Origin: Nannocystis exedens
Lineage (GTDB): Bacteria > Myxococcota_A > Polyangia > Nannocystales > Nannocystaceae
Assembly (NCBI RefSeq): GCF_002343915.1
Contig: NZ_NETK01000001.1
Span: 186,001 to 250,000 of the forward strand
Direction of reading: 5' to 3'
Length of the DNA: 64,000 bases
Positions 18,519 to 27,182 of the stretch are shown here, piece by piece (the first letter of the stretch is position 1; each line of letters starts with the position of its first letter). A program made the position numbers and the translations under genes. Below the pieces are notes generated by a model that had not been told where the DNA came from, ran no database searches, and saw nothing but the letters and a program-made list of their open reading frames with translations.

Positions 18519-19915
18519 TCGTCGGCGCCGGGCCCAACGGCCTGGCCGCGGCGATCACTCTCGCCAGCGCCGGTCGCCGGGCGCTCGTCGTCGAGGCGCG
18601 GGCGACCCCGGGCGGCGGCTGCCGCTCGGCCGAGCTGACGCTGCCCGGCTTCGTCCACGATCCCTGCGCGGCGATCCACCCGCTCGGCGTCGCCTCGCCG
18701 TACTTCCGCACCCTGCCGCTCGCGCGTCACGGTCTGGCGTGGATCGATCCGCCGACCCCGCTCGTGCACCTGCTGGACGACGGCCGCGCGGTGCGGCTCG
18801 AGCGGTCGATCGCCGAGACCGCGGCGCAGTTCGGCGCCGACGCGGAGGCGTACCGCGACCTCGTCGAGCCGTTCGTCGAGCGCTTCGACGCGCTCTTGCC
18901 GATGATCCTCGGCCCGCTGCGCTGGCCCGCCGAACCGCTGCTGCTGGCGCGCTTCGGGCTCCACGGCCTGCGGTCGATGCAGGGCCTCGCGCGGCGCTTC
19001 GCCGACGAGCCCGCGCGCGCGCTGCTGGCGGGGATCGCCGGCCACGCGATGGTCCCGCTGGACGCCCCCGGCACGGCCGCGTTCGCCCTGGTGCTGACGC
19101 TCGCCGCGCACGCGGTCGGGTGGCCGCTCGCCCGCGGCGGCTCGCAGGCGATCATCGACGCGCTGGTCGCTCACCTGCGCGAGCTCGGCGGCGAGCTCGA
19201 GCTGAACCACGACGTCGCCCACATCTCCGAGCTGCCGCCGGCCCGCGCCTACCTGTTCGACGTCTCGCCGCGGCGCCTGGCGACGATCGCCGCCGGCCGC
19301 CTGCCGCCGTCGTACCTGCGCCGGCTCGGCCGGTTCCGCTACGGCCCCGGCGTCTACAAGCTCGACTGGGCCCTGCGCGCGCCGATCCCCTGGCGCGACC
19401 CGGCCTGTGCGCGCGCCGGCACCGTCCACCTCTCGGGCTCCCTCGCGACCGTGAGCGACGCCATCGTCCGCGTCCACCGCGGCGAGGTCGCGGCCGAGCC
19501 GTTCGTCTTGCTCGCCCAGCCGAGCCTGTTCGACGCCGGCCGCGCGCCGCCGGGCATGCACACCGCCTGGGCCTACTGCCACGTGCCGCACGGCTCGGCG
19601 ATCGACGTCGGCTCACGGATCGAAGCGCACATCGAGCGCTTCGCCCCCGGCTTCCGCGACGTCGTCCTCGCCCGCTCGGCCCGTAACGCCGTCGACATCG
19701 CCCGCTACAACCCCAACTACGTCGGCGGCGACATCAACGGGGGCCTCGCCGATCTGCAGCAGCTGTTCTTTCGCCCGCTCGTCCGCGCCGATCCGTACAC
19801 CACCCCCGCGCCCGACATCTTCCTCTGCTCGTCGTCGACGCCGCCGGGCGGCGGGGTCCACGGGATGTGCGGCCACGCCTGCGCGCGCAGCGTGCTCGCG
19901 CGCGTGCTCGCGTGA
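18491..19915 (+). CDS. Phytoene dehydrogenase-like FAD oxidoreductase
   Basis: 474 residues. The N-terminal dinucleotide fold DAVIVGAGPNGLAAAITLASAG runs into VVEARATPGGGCRSAELTLPGF, and the C-terminal FAD segment is SSSTPPGGGVHGMCG. This places it in the NAD(P)-binding amine oxidase/CrtI-like group (COG1233). Known members desaturate or isomerise carotenoids or other polyenes, but many are uncharacterised. No carotenoid genes adjoin it. The GTG/ATG overlap with the SDR gene implies co-translation. The ATG at 18491 starts right at the dinucleotide fold. No signal peptide or membrane segment. Confidence 0.88.
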   Translation: MARDAYDAVIVGAGPNGLAAAITLASAGRRALVVEARATPGGGCRSAELTLPGFVHDPCAAIHPLGVASPYFRTLPLARHGLAWIDPPTPLVHLLDDGRAVRLERSIAETAAQFGADAEAYRDLVEPFVERFDALLPMILGPLRWPAEPLLLARFGLHGLRSMQGLARRFADEPARALLAGIAGHAMVPLDAPGTAAFALVLTLAAHAVGWPLARGGSQAIIDALVAHLRELGGELELNHDVAHISELPPARAYLFDVSPRRLATIAAGRLPPSYLRRLGRFRYGPGVYKLDWALRAPIPWRDPACARAGTVHLSGSLATVSDAIVRVHRGEVAAEPFVLLAQPSLFDAGRAPPGMHTAWAYCHVPHGSAIDVGSRIEAHIERFAPGFRDVVLARSARNAVDIARYNPNYVGGDINGGLADLQQLFFRPLVRADPYTTPAPDIFLCSSSTPPGGGVHGMCGHACARSVLARVLA

Positions 19916-19933
19916 TCGGTCACCTTGTCGGCC

Positions 19934-20737
19934 ATGACGCGGATCCTGTCCTTCAACCTGGGCGGCTACGGCGACGCGCACGGCCCGTGGAGCGCTCGCC
20001 GGCCCCTCGTCGCCGCCATGCTCGCCGACCAGCGGCCCGACCTCGTCGCCCTGCAGGCGGTCGCGCGCGACCCGGCGATCGAGGCCGGCGACGATCAGGC
20101 GACCCAGCTCGCGCGCGACGTCGGCGGCTACGTCGTCGCGTACCGCCCGGCGGCGCGAGACGCGGACGGACGCGAGCAGGGCCTCGCGTTCCTGTCGAAG
20201 GTGCCCGCGCTCACCGTCCGCGTCCGCCCGCTGTCGCGCCGCGGCGACGACGACCCGTTCGACCGCGTGCTGCTGCACGGCCAGTTCGCCTGGCCCCGCG
20301 GGCCGCTGCACGTGGTGTGCGCGCACCTGTCGTGGATCGAGGATCAGGCGCGCGACAACGTCGACGAGCTGCTCGCGTACCTCGCCGCGCTCGCCGGCCC
20401 GAAGCTCGTCGTCGGCGACTTCAACCAGACCCCGACCAGCGACGCGCTCGCCCGCCTGCTGGACGCCGGCCTCGTCGACGCCTGGGCCGCGCTGCGCCCC
20501 GACGCCGCGGGTCACACCTTTTACGAGCGCGGCGCGCTGCGCAAACGCATCGATTATGTGCTGCTCGATCGCGGGCTCGCCTCGCGGCTTTGCGACGTCT
20601 CGCGGGTCCTCGACGGCCCCGGCGAGCGGCGGGCCTCGGACCACGCCGGCGTGCTCGCGCGGCTCGCCGGCGGCGACGAGCGGGCGGACGTCGCGGAATC
20701 AACAGACCAGGGTTTTCGCCAGTCCGCGCCCCGCTGA
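19934..20737 (+). CDS. Endonuclease/exonuclease/phosphatase (EEP) family protein, catalytic Glu missing
   Basis: 267 residues of the EEP fold: SFNLGGYGD near the start, HLSWIEDQA, GDFNQTPTSDAL, a late RIDYVLLD and the closing ASDHAGVLA with catalytic Asp/His. In active members the second motif reads LQE, where Glu binds the metal. Here it reads LVALQAV, with Ala at that place, so activity may be altered or lost. The ATG at 19934 is preferred over TTG 19925. It follows the oxidoreductase by 18 bases and is likely in the same operon. No signal peptide. Confidence 0.85.
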   Translation: MTRILSFNLGGYGDAHGPWSARRPLVAAMLADQRPDLVALQAVARDPAIEAGDDQATQLARDVGGYVVAYRPAARDADGREQGLAFLSKVPALTVRVRPLSRRGDDDPFDRVLLHGQFAWPRGPLHVVCAHLSWIEDQARDNVDELLAYLAALAGPKLVVGDFNQTPTSDALARLLDAGLVDAWAALRPDAAGHTFYERGALRKRIDYVLLDRGLASRLCDVSRVLDGPGERRASDHAGVLARLAGGDERADVAESTDQGFRQSAPR

Positions 20738-20818
20738 CCACAATCGGCGCAGTCGGCGGAATCACAGGAGCGGACGATGTTCGGCGGACGGGCGTGATTC
20801 GACTGGCCCCATCCGATC

Positions 20819-20837
20819 GCCCGTGTCATGAACGGGC
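20819..20837 (+). promoter_or_regulatory. Hairpin covering the hemerythrin start region
   Basis: GCCCGT and ACGGGC pair across 7 nt, ending three bases before the hemerythrin ATG, where a ribosome site should be. It may limit initiation. No Shine-Dalgarno is otherwise visible. Confidence 0.3.
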
Positions 20838-20840
20838 CCG

Positions 20841-21311
20841 ATGATCGAATCCGCTCAAGACCCCACCATCTACCAGGTGATCCGCGACCAGCACCGCGCC
20901 ATCGCGGAGCAGCTCGACGCGCTGTCGCGCGAGCAGGACGTCGCCCGCGGGCAGCAGCTGTTCGCCGAGGTCCGCGACGCGCTCGAGCGCCACGCGCGGG
21001 CCGAGGAGGCGGTGTTCTACGACATTTTCGCCCGGGGCGACGCCGAGGGCAAGGCGCTGGCCAAGGACGCCGAGCGCGACCATTCGCAGGTCCGTCAGCA
21101 GCTCGCGGAGCTCGAGGCGATGCGGGCCGACGACGCCGAGTGGGGCGCGAAGATCGAGGCGCTCACCCGCAGCGTCACCGAGCACGTCGAATTCGAGGAG
21201 GACAAGCTCTTCGCCGCGGTCGAGGAGCTCCTCGACGACGACCAGGCGCGCACCCTGGCCGAGACCTTCGAGGCGCTCCAATCGCGGGTCGAACCCGAGG
21301 CCGCGGCGTGA
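20841..21311 (+). CDS. Hemerythrin-like HHE protein
   Basis: 156 residues forming a four-helix bundle with the HHE ligand pattern: IRDQHRAI, ALERHARAEEAVFYD, DHSQVRQQL and TEHVEFEEDKLF. The spacing supports a di-iron site. Known relatives bind oxygen, nitric oxide or iron. Cytoplasmic. It follows a 100-base gap after the EEP gene. Two similar genes sit at 52217 and 52751. GAATCATCGCA occurs in inverted form just after its stop (21321-21331). Confidence 0.9.
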   Translation: MIESAQDPTIYQVIRDQHRAIAEQLDALSREQDVARGQQLFAEVRDALERHARAEEAVFYDIFARGDAEGKALAKDAERDHSQVRQQLAELEAMRADDAEWGAKIEALTRSVTEHVEFEEDKLFAAVEELLDDDQARTLAETFEALQSRVEPEAAA

Positions 21312-21362
21312 TCGCCCGACTGCGATGATTCGCGGTCGGGGCCGGCGCAGCAGAGGTTGCCC

Positions 21363-22448
21363 ATGAGTGGAGTCGCAACACCGGAGGTCGCGCTCGGTTC
21401 GCCGGCGAAGGAGCCGGACCTGCGCGCGCGGATCGGCGGGCAGGTCCGCCCCGCCCGCGAGGTCGTGGTCCTGCGCGCGCTCCCGGGCCTCGGCGACTTC
21501 CTGTGCGTCACCCCGGCGCTGCGGGCCCTGCGAGCCGCGCTGCCGCGGGCCAGGATCACCCTGCTGGGCCTCGCGCGGGCCCGCGAGCTGGTCGCCCGCT
21601 ACCCGCACCTCGTCGACGGCCTGCTCGAGTTCCCCGGCTTCCCCGGCCTGCCCGAGACGCCCGCCGACGTGCGCGCCTTGCCCGACTTCCTGCGCACCGT
21701 CCAGGGCCGCTTCGACCTCGCCGTGCAGATGCACGGCGACGGCCTCGTCAGCAACATCTTCGTCCAGCTGCTCGGCGCGCGCACCAGCGCCGGCTGCTAC
21801 GCCCCGCCGCAGCCGTGCCCCGATCCGTCGACCTTCCTGCGCTACCCGGACGATCTGCCCGAGCCGCGGATCTTCCTCGCCCTGCTCGGCTTCCTCGGCA
21901 TCGAGCCGCGCGGCGAGTGGCTCGAGTTCCCGCTCGCGCCGGGCGACTCGCAGCAATGCGACGCCCTGCTGCGGGCCGCCGGCGTGGCGCCCGACGCCGC
22001 CTTCGCCGTCGTCCACCCCGGCGCCGCCGAGCCGCACCGGCGCGTCGACCCCGGCGTGCTCGCGCAGGTGGCCGACGGCCTGGCGACGCGCGGCCTCGCC
22101 GTGGTCCTGACCGGCGCCGCCGACGAGGCCGACCTCGCCGCCGCCGTGCGCCGCCACGCGACGCGTGCCCTCGTCGATCTCGTCGGTCGCACCACGCTCG
22201 GCTCGCTCGGCGCCCTCGTCGATCGCGCCCGCCTGCTCGTCGCCGGCGACACCGGCGTCTCGCACCTGGCGAGCGCGCGGCGGACCCCGAGCGTCGTCGT
22301 CTTCCGCACCACCGCGCCGGCCCGCTGGGCCCCGCTCGACCGCGTGCGCCACCGCGTCGTCGACGCGCGCACGAGCCCGCCGGCGGCCGCGGTGATCCTC
22401 GCCGAGGCCGACGCCGCGCTGTTCCTCGCGGGGGTGGATCGTGACTGA
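21363..22448 (+). CDS. Glycosyltransferase family 9 (heptosyltransferase-like)
   Basis: 361 residues. The N-terminal Rossmann domain is VVVLRALPGLGDFLCVTPALRALRAALP and the donor-binding C-terminal domain has VVHPGAAEPHRR, VLTGAADEA and LLVAGDTGVSHLASA, the GT9 pattern of ADP-heptose:LPS heptosyltransferases. GAGG lies seven bases before the ATG at 21363. First gene of a run of overlapping genes to 27141 that also makes the ADP-heptose donor. Peripheral inner-membrane, cytoplasmic side. Acceptor unknown. Confidence 0.88.
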   Translation: MSGVATPEVALGSPAKEPDLRARIGGQVRPAREVVVLRALPGLGDFLCVTPALRALRAALPRARITLLGLARARELVARYPHLVDGLLEFPGFPGLPETPADVRALPDFLRTVQGRFDLAVQMHGDGLVSNIFVQLLGARTSAGCYAPPQPCPDPSTFLRYPDDLPEPRIFLALLGFLGIEPRGEWLEFPLAPGDSQQCDALLRAAGVAPDAAFAVVHPGAAEPHRRVDPGVLAQVADGLATRGLAVVLTGAADEADLAAAVRRHATRALVDLVGRTTLGSLGALVDRARLLVAGDTGVSHLASARRTPSVVVFRTTAPARWAPLDRVRHRVVDARTSPPAAAVILAEADAALFLAGVDRD

Positions 22449-22962
22449 CCCGCGGGTCGCCCTCCGCCGGGCCCGGCGGCTGCTCGTGGTCCCGCCCGCG
22501 GCCGGCTGCGACGAGCTGGGGCCGGCGCTGGTGCGCCTGCGCGTCGCCCTGCCGCGGGCGATGGTGGTCCTGCTGGCCGACGCGCGCGCGGCCGGGCGCG
22601 TCGCCGCGTTCGTCGACCAGGTCGTGCCCGCCGGCGCGCTGGCGCGGTTCGACGCGCCCGGGCTGTCGGCCCTGGTCGAGCGGCTGGTCGCCGCCCGCCT
22701 CGACGCCGCGCTGGTGTTCACGGCCGCCGGCGAGACCGCGTTCGAGCTGGCCTACCTCGCCTACCTCGCCGGCATCCCGGTGCGCGCCGGCTTCGCCGGC
22801 GAGTTCGGCGGCGGCGTGCTCTCGCCGGCCGTCCCGCCCCCGCCGGCCGGCGTCATCGGTCCGGGGCGTCACCTCTCCCTGCTCGACGCGCTCGACCTGA
22901 GCGCGACGCTCGCCCCTGCGGGCGCGAAAGCGAGGCCATCGTGCGACGACTCCGCGTTCTGA
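22441..22962 (+). CDS. Half-length GT9-like protein (N-terminal domain only)
   Basis: 173 residues resembling the acceptor domain of GT9 enzymes (RRLLVVPPAAGCDELGPALVRLRVALP; DAALVFTAAGETAFELAYLAYLAGIPVRAGF). The whole donor-binding half is missing, and the reading frame ends inside the next gene. The GTG at 22441 overlaps the upstream stop, so translation is coupled. The normal GT9 GLGD motif is replaced by GCDEL. Probably a degenerate heptosyltransferase, or a subunit that needs a partner. Confidence 0.7.
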   Translation: MTDPRVALRRARRLLVVPPAAGCDELGPALVRLRVALPRAMVVLLADARAAGRVAAFVDQVVPAGALARFDAPGLSALVERLVAARLDAALVFTAAGETAFELAYLAYLAGIPVRAGFAGEFGGGVLSPAVPPPPAGVIGPGRHLSLLDALDLSATLAPAGAKARPSCDDSAF

Positions 22963-23927
22963 CCTGGCACGTTCACGGCAGCTACCTCTACTACCTCACC
23001 CAGGCGCCGCACGAGTTCTACCTGCCCGTCAAGCCAGGTCGTCCCGAGGGCTACGGCGGGCGCAGCGGCAGCCTCCCCTGGGGCGCCAACGTCCACGAGG
23101 TCCCCGTCGAGGCCTTGCCGGAGCAGCAATTCGACGTCGTGCTGTTCCAGTCGCGCCGCAATTACGAGTGCGATCAATTCGAGGTCCTGAGCGCCGCCCA
23201 GCGGCGGCTGCCGCGGGTCTACCTCGAGCACGATCCGCCGCGCGAGTCGCCGACCGACACCCGCCACCCGGTCGACGATCCCGACGTCTTGCTCGTCCAC
23301 GTCACCCCGTTCAACGCGCTGATGTGGGACGCCGGGCGCACCCCGGTGCGGGTCGTCGAGCACGGCGTGCTCGTCCCCGACGGCCTGGCCTACACCGGCG
23401 AGCTGGAGCGCGGGATCGTCGTCGTCAACGACCTCGCGCGGCGCGGTCGTCGGCTCGGGCGCGACGTGTTCGACACCGTCCGCGCCCACGTCCCGCTCGA
23501 CCTCGCCGGCATGGACTCGGCCGCGCTCGGCGGCCTCGGCGACCTCCCGCTGCGCGAGCTCCACGCCCGGCTCGGCCGCTACCGCTTCTTCTTCAACCCG
23601 ATCCGCTACACCAGCCTCGGCCTCGCCGTGTGCGAGGCGATGATGCTCGGCCTGCCGATCCTCGGCCTCGCCACCACCGAGATGAGCACCGCCGTGCAGC
23701 GCGGCGTCAACGGCTACGTCGAGACCGACCTCGGCCGCCTGCTCGGGCACATGCGGCGCCTGCTCGCCGACCCGGCCGAGGCCGCCGCGCTGTCCGCCGG
23801 CGCGCGGCGGATCGCCCGCGAGCGGTTCGGCATCGGCCGCTTCGCCGCCGACTGGTCGCGGGTCCTCGGCGAGGTCACCGGATGTCCCCCAGGACAGGTC
23901 GCCGAGCCGGCCCGGAGGACCGCGTGA
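22941..23927 (+). CDS. GT-B glycosyltransferase (GT4-like)
   Basis: 328 residues from GTG 22941, overlapping its neighbour by 22 bases. The N-terminus TWHVHGSYLYYL and the later VEHGV are followed by FFFNPIRYTSLGLAVCEAMMLGLPILGLATTEM, the ExxxG-like sugar-nucleotide loop of GT4/GT-B enzymes. The C-terminus (LLADPAEAAALSAGARRIARERFG) is also typical. The family resembles small glycosyltransferases of heptose or mannose clusters. It ends four bases into the next gene. Confidence 0.82.
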   Translation: MRRLRVLTWHVHGSYLYYLTQAPHEFYLPVKPGRPEGYGGRSGSLPWGANVHEVPVEALPEQQFDVVLFQSRRNYECDQFEVLSAAQRRLPRVYLEHDPPRESPTDTRHPVDDPDVLLVHVTPFNALMWDAGRTPVRVVEHGVLVPDGLAYTGELERGIVVVNDLARRGRRLGRDVFDTVRAHVPLDLAGMDSAALGGLGDLPLRELHARLGRYRFFFNPIRYTSLGLAVCEAMMLGLPILGLATTEMSTAVQRGVNGYVETDLGRLLGHMRRLLADPAEAAALSAGARRIARERFGIGRFAADWSRVLGEVTGCPPGQVAEPARRTA

Positions 23928-25795
23928 AACCCCTGCCGTTCGAGGCCGGCGCGGCCGTCGGCGCGCCCGGGAGCCCGCTGCGGATCGCCATGATCAGCGA
24001 GCACGCCTCGCCGCTGGCCCCGCTCGGCGGGCGCGACAGCGGCGGGCAGAACGTCTACGTCGCCCAGGTCGCGCGTCACCTCGGCCGCCTCGGCCACCGC
24101 GTCGACGTGTTCACCCGCCGCGACAGCCCGACCTTGCCGAGGGTCGTCGAGCTGGCCGACGGCGTGCGCGTGATCCCGGTCGACGCCGGCCCGCCCGCGC
24201 CGCTGGCCAAGGAGTCGCTCTTGCCGCTGATGCCGGCCTTCACCCGCGTGGTCGCGGCCCACGCCGTGCGCGAGCGCTACGACCTCGCCCACGCCAACTT
24301 CTTCATGAGCGGCCTCGTCGCCGCCGAGCTCAAGCGCGAGCTCGGGGTCCCGTTCGCCGTCACCTTCCACGCGCTCGGCAAGGTCCGGCGGCAGCACCAG
24401 GGCCAGGCCGACGGCTTCCCCGACGAGCGCTTCGCCATCGAGGAGCGGATCGTCCGCGAGGCCGACGTGATCGTCGCCGAGTGCCCGCAGGACGAGCTCG
24501 ACCTGATGACGCTCTACTCGGCCGACCCCGAGAAGTTGGTCATGGTCCCGTGCGGCTTCGACCCCGGCGAGTTCTGGCCGGGCGGCCGCGCCGAGGCCCG
24601 CGCCGCGCTCGGCCTCGGCGACGGCGATCGGGTCATCTTGCAGCTCGGGCGCATGGTCCCGCGCAAGGGCGTCGACAACGTCGTCCGCGCGCTCGCGCGG
24701 CTGCCCGGCGACATGCGGGCCCGGCTCGTCGTCGTCGGCGGCGAGTCGCGGCGGCCCGACCCCGCGCTCACCCCCGAGATCGGCCGCCTCATGGCCGTCG
24801 CCCGCGACGAGGGCGTCGCCGATCGCGTCACCTTCGTCGGCAGCCGCGCCCGCGGCGAGCTGCGCGACTACTACGTCGCCGCCGACGTGTTCGTCAGCAC
24901 CCCGTGGTACGAGCCGTTCGGCATCACCCCGCTCGAGGCGATGGCCTGCGGCGTCCCGGTCATCGGCGCCAACGTCGGCGGGATCGCCCACACCGTCGCC
25001 CACGGCGAGACCGGCTACCTCGTCCCGCCCAACGACCCCGACGCCCTCGCCGAGAAGCTCGCGCTCGTGCTGTCGCAGCCGCGCCTGGCCCGGCGCCTGG
25101 CCCAGCTCGGCCTGCAGCGCGTGCACGCCATGTTCACCTGGGAGAAGGTTGCCGCTCGCCTGGCCGTCGCCTTCACCGCGGCCACGGGTCGCCGCCCGGC
25201 CGCCGCCCCCACCGCCGCCGTCGCCACCGTCGATCGCGGCTTCGACGACCTGCTCGCCGTCCTCTCGCGCGCCAAGACCTGCCTGCGCGACGACATCGTC
25301 CGCGCCGCCGACCTCGTCAGCGCCGCCTTCGCGCGCGGCGGCAAGGTGCTCGTGTGCGGCAACGGCGGCAGCGCCACCGACGCCCAGCACTTCGCCGCCG
25401 AGCTGGTCGGCCGCTTCCTCGCCCCCGACCGCGCCGCCTTGCCGGTCATCGCCCTCAACGCCGACACCGCCGTGCTGACCGCGTGGGCCAACGACGTCGG
25501 CTACGCCGACGTGTTCGCCCGCCAGGTCCGCGCCTACGGCCGCCCGGGCGACGTGGTGTTCGGGATCTCGACCAGCGGCCGCTCGGCCAACGTCGTCGCC
25601 GCCCTCAAGGCCGCGCGCGACTGCGGCCTGCACACCTTCGCCCTGCTCGGCGGCACCGGCGGCGAGGCCGGCGACCTCGCCGACTGCGCCCTCATCGTCC
25701 CCTCGCCCGACACTCAGCGCATTCAGGAGGTCCACACCCTGGCCCTGCACCTGATCTGCGAATTGGTCGAGGCGCGGGTCACCCCATTGTCCTGA
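23924..25795 (+). CDS. Fusion: GT4 glycosyltransferase and GmhA-type sedoheptulose-7-phosphate isomerase
   Basis: 623 residues in two parts. Residues 15-420 are a GT4 enzyme: GGRDSGGQNVYVAQVARHL, CGFDPGEFWPG, LGRMVPRKGVDNVV and the donor loop EPFGITPLEAMACGVPV. Residues about 440-623 are a SIS-domain GmhA: CGNGGSATDAQHFAAELVGRF, ISTSGRSANVVAAL and RIQEVHTLALHLICELVE, with the expected zinc His and Glu residues. Known GmhA reaction: sedoheptulose 7-phosphate to D-glycero-D-manno-heptose 7-phosphate, the first step to ADP-heptose. GTG start with GGAGG five bases upstream, overlapping the previous stop. The fusion links heptose supply to a sugar transfer. I have not seen this combination as standard. 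Confidence 0.88.
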   Translation: MKPLPFEAGAAVGAPGSPLRIAMISEHASPLAPLGGRDSGGQNVYVAQVARHLGRLGHRVDVFTRRDSPTLPRVVELADGVRVIPVDAGPPAPLAKESLLPLMPAFTRVVAAHAVRERYDLAHANFFMSGLVAAELKRELGVPFAVTFHALGKVRRQHQGQADGFPDERFAIEERIVREADVIVAECPQDELDLMTLYSADPEKLVMVPCGFDPGEFWPGGRAEARAALGLGDGDRVILQLGRMVPRKGVDNVVRALARLPGDMRARLVVVGGESRRPDPALTPEIGRLMAVARDEGVADRVTFVGSRARGELRDYYVAADVFVSTPWYEPFGITPLEAMACGVPVIGANVGGIAHTVAHGETGYLVPPNDPDALAEKLALVLSQPRLARRLAQLGLQRVHAMFTWEKVAARLAVAFTAATGRRPAAAPTAAVATVDRGFDDLLAVLSRAKTCLRDDIVRAADLVSAAFARGGKVLVCGNGGSATDAQHFAAELVGRFLAPDRAALPVIALNADTAVLTAWANDVGYADVFARQVRAYGRPGDVVFGISTSGRSANVVAALKAARDCGLHTFALLGGTGGEAGDLADCALIVPSPDTQRIQEVHTLALHLICELVEARVTPLS

Positions 25796-25816
25796 ATCAT
25801 CGCACTCGGAGGACCG

Positions 25817-26557
25817 ATGACCCTCGTGATCGAATCACCCCTCGCGGACAAGATCGTGCTCGTCACCGGCGGCGGCTCGGGCCTCGGCGCCGAGATCGGC
25901 CGCACCCTCGCGGCCGCCGGCGCGCACGTGATCGCCGCCGACATCCAGACCGGCCCGCTCGCCCGCCTCGTCGCCGAGGTGCGCGACGCCGGCGGCCGCA
26001 TCGAGGCCGCGCCGCTCGACGTCCGCGACGCCGACGCCGGCGAGGCCCTGATCGACGGCATCGTCGCCCGCCACGGCCGGCTCGACGTCCTCGTCAACAA
26101 CGCCGGCACCGACAAGACATTGGCCGTCGACGAGCTCAGCGTCGACGACATCGACCGCGTCCTCGCCGTCAACCTGCGCGGCCCGTTCGTCCTCAGTCGG
26201 GCCGCCTTCCCGCGGCTGCGCGCCCAGGGCGGCGGCTACATCGTCAACATCGTCTCGACCGCGGCCAAGCGGGCCTGGCAGAACGCCAGCGCCTACCACG
26301 CCAGCAAGTGGGGCCTCCTCGGCCTCAGCCACGCCTTGCACGTCGAGGGCCGGCCGTTCGGCATCAAGGTCACCGCGCTGCTGGCCGGCGGCATGCGCAC
26401 CCCCTTCATCCTCGACCGCTTCCCCGACACCCCGATCACCAACCTTCAGGACCCGCGCCACGTCGCCGAGACGATCCGCTTCCTCATCGCCATGCCCGGC
26501 GAGTCGGTCGTCCCCGAGCTGATGGTCGTCCCGATGCGCGAGACGAGCTGGCCATGA
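25817..26557 (+). CDS. Short-chain dehydrogenase/reductase in the heptose cluster
   Basis: 246 residues: TGGGSGLGAEIG, ADIQ after strand two (NAD preference), NNAG, catalytic Ser at VSTAAK and YHASK. GGAGG lies six bases upstream of the ATG. This is a classical SDR of the 3-oxoacyl reductase type, not the extended-SDR epimerase HldD, which is about 310 residues and has a different active-site context. Its stop overlaps the gmhB ATG. Its position between gmhA and gmhB suggests modification of a heptose or related sugar, but this is inference. Confidence 0.87.
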   Translation: MTLVIESPLADKIVLVTGGGSGLGAEIGRTLAAAGAHVIAADIQTGPLARLVAEVRDAGGRIEAAPLDVRDADAGEALIDGIVARHGRLDVLVNNAGTDKTLAVDELSVDDIDRVLAVNLRGPFVLSRAAFPRLRAQGGGYIVNIVSTAAKRAWQNASAYHASKWGLLGLSHALHVEGRPFGIKVTALLAGGMRTPFILDRFPDTPITNLQDPRHVAETIRFLIAMPGESVVPELMVVPMRETSWP

Positions 26558-27141
26558 CGCGCCTCCGCCCCGCCGCCTTCCTCGACAAGGACGGCACCCT
26601 CATCGACGACGTCCCCTACAACGTCGACCCCGCCCACGTCCGCCTCACCCGCGGCGCCCGCGACGGCGCCTGGTCGCTGCGGGCCGCCGGCTACGCCCTG
26701 GTCGTCGTCACCAACCAGTCCGGCGTCGCCCGCGGCCTGTTCGGCCCGCACGACCTCCTCGGCGTGCAGGCCCGCATCGAGGACCTGCTCGGCCTCGAGC
26801 TCGACGGCTTCTACTGGTGCCCGCACCTGCCCGCCGGGGCGGTCGCCGAGTACGCGATCGTCTGCGGCTGCCGCAAGCCCGAGCCCGGCCTGCTGACCCG
26901 CGCCGCCGCCGAGCTCGGCCTCGACCTCGCGCGCTCGTGGATGATCGGCGACATCGCCAGCGACGTCGAGGCCGGCCGCCGCGCCGGCTGCCGCACCGCC
27001 CTGATCGCCGCCCCGCCGCCCGCCCTCGCGACCCGCCTCGCGCCGACTCTGGTCGCCGCCGACCTCGCCGAGGCCGCGCGCCGGATCGTCGGCGACACCT
27101 TCCGCATCGAGCGCGACGAGCAGCCCGCCCCCTTCGCCTGA
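26554..27141 (+). CDS. gmhB: D-glycero-D-manno-heptose 1,7-bisphosphate 7-phosphatase
   Basis: 195 residues of the HAD superfamily histidinol-phosphatase group: nucleophile pair in FLDKDGTL (Asp11, Asp13), VVTNQSGVARG, the zinc loop CPHLP...CGCRKPEPG with Cys and His ligands, and MIGDIASDVEAG supplying Mg2+ ligands. This is the standard GmhB layout. Removes the 7-phosphate of the heptose bisphosphate, between the two activities of HldE. ATGA overlap with the SDR. After its stop comes the largest CATGTC repeat cluster, then hldE. Confidence 0.92.
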   Translation: MTRLRPAAFLDKDGTLIDDVPYNVDPAHVRLTRGARDGAWSLRAAGYALVVVTNQSGVARGLFGPHDLLGVQARIEDLLGLELDGFYWCPHLPAGAVAEYAIVCGCRKPEPGLLTRAAAELGLDLARSWMIGDIASDVEAGRRAGCRTALIAAPPPALATRLAPTLVAADLAEAARRIVGDTFRIERDEQPAPFA

Positions 27142-27182
27142 CCCCGATGCCCGCCCCGCGCCCCACCCCCCGCTCCGCCATG

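Noticed and set aside
25817..26557. HldD (ADP-heptose epimerase)
   Set aside because: Too short and of the classical SDR type, lacking the extended-SDR C-terminal domain.
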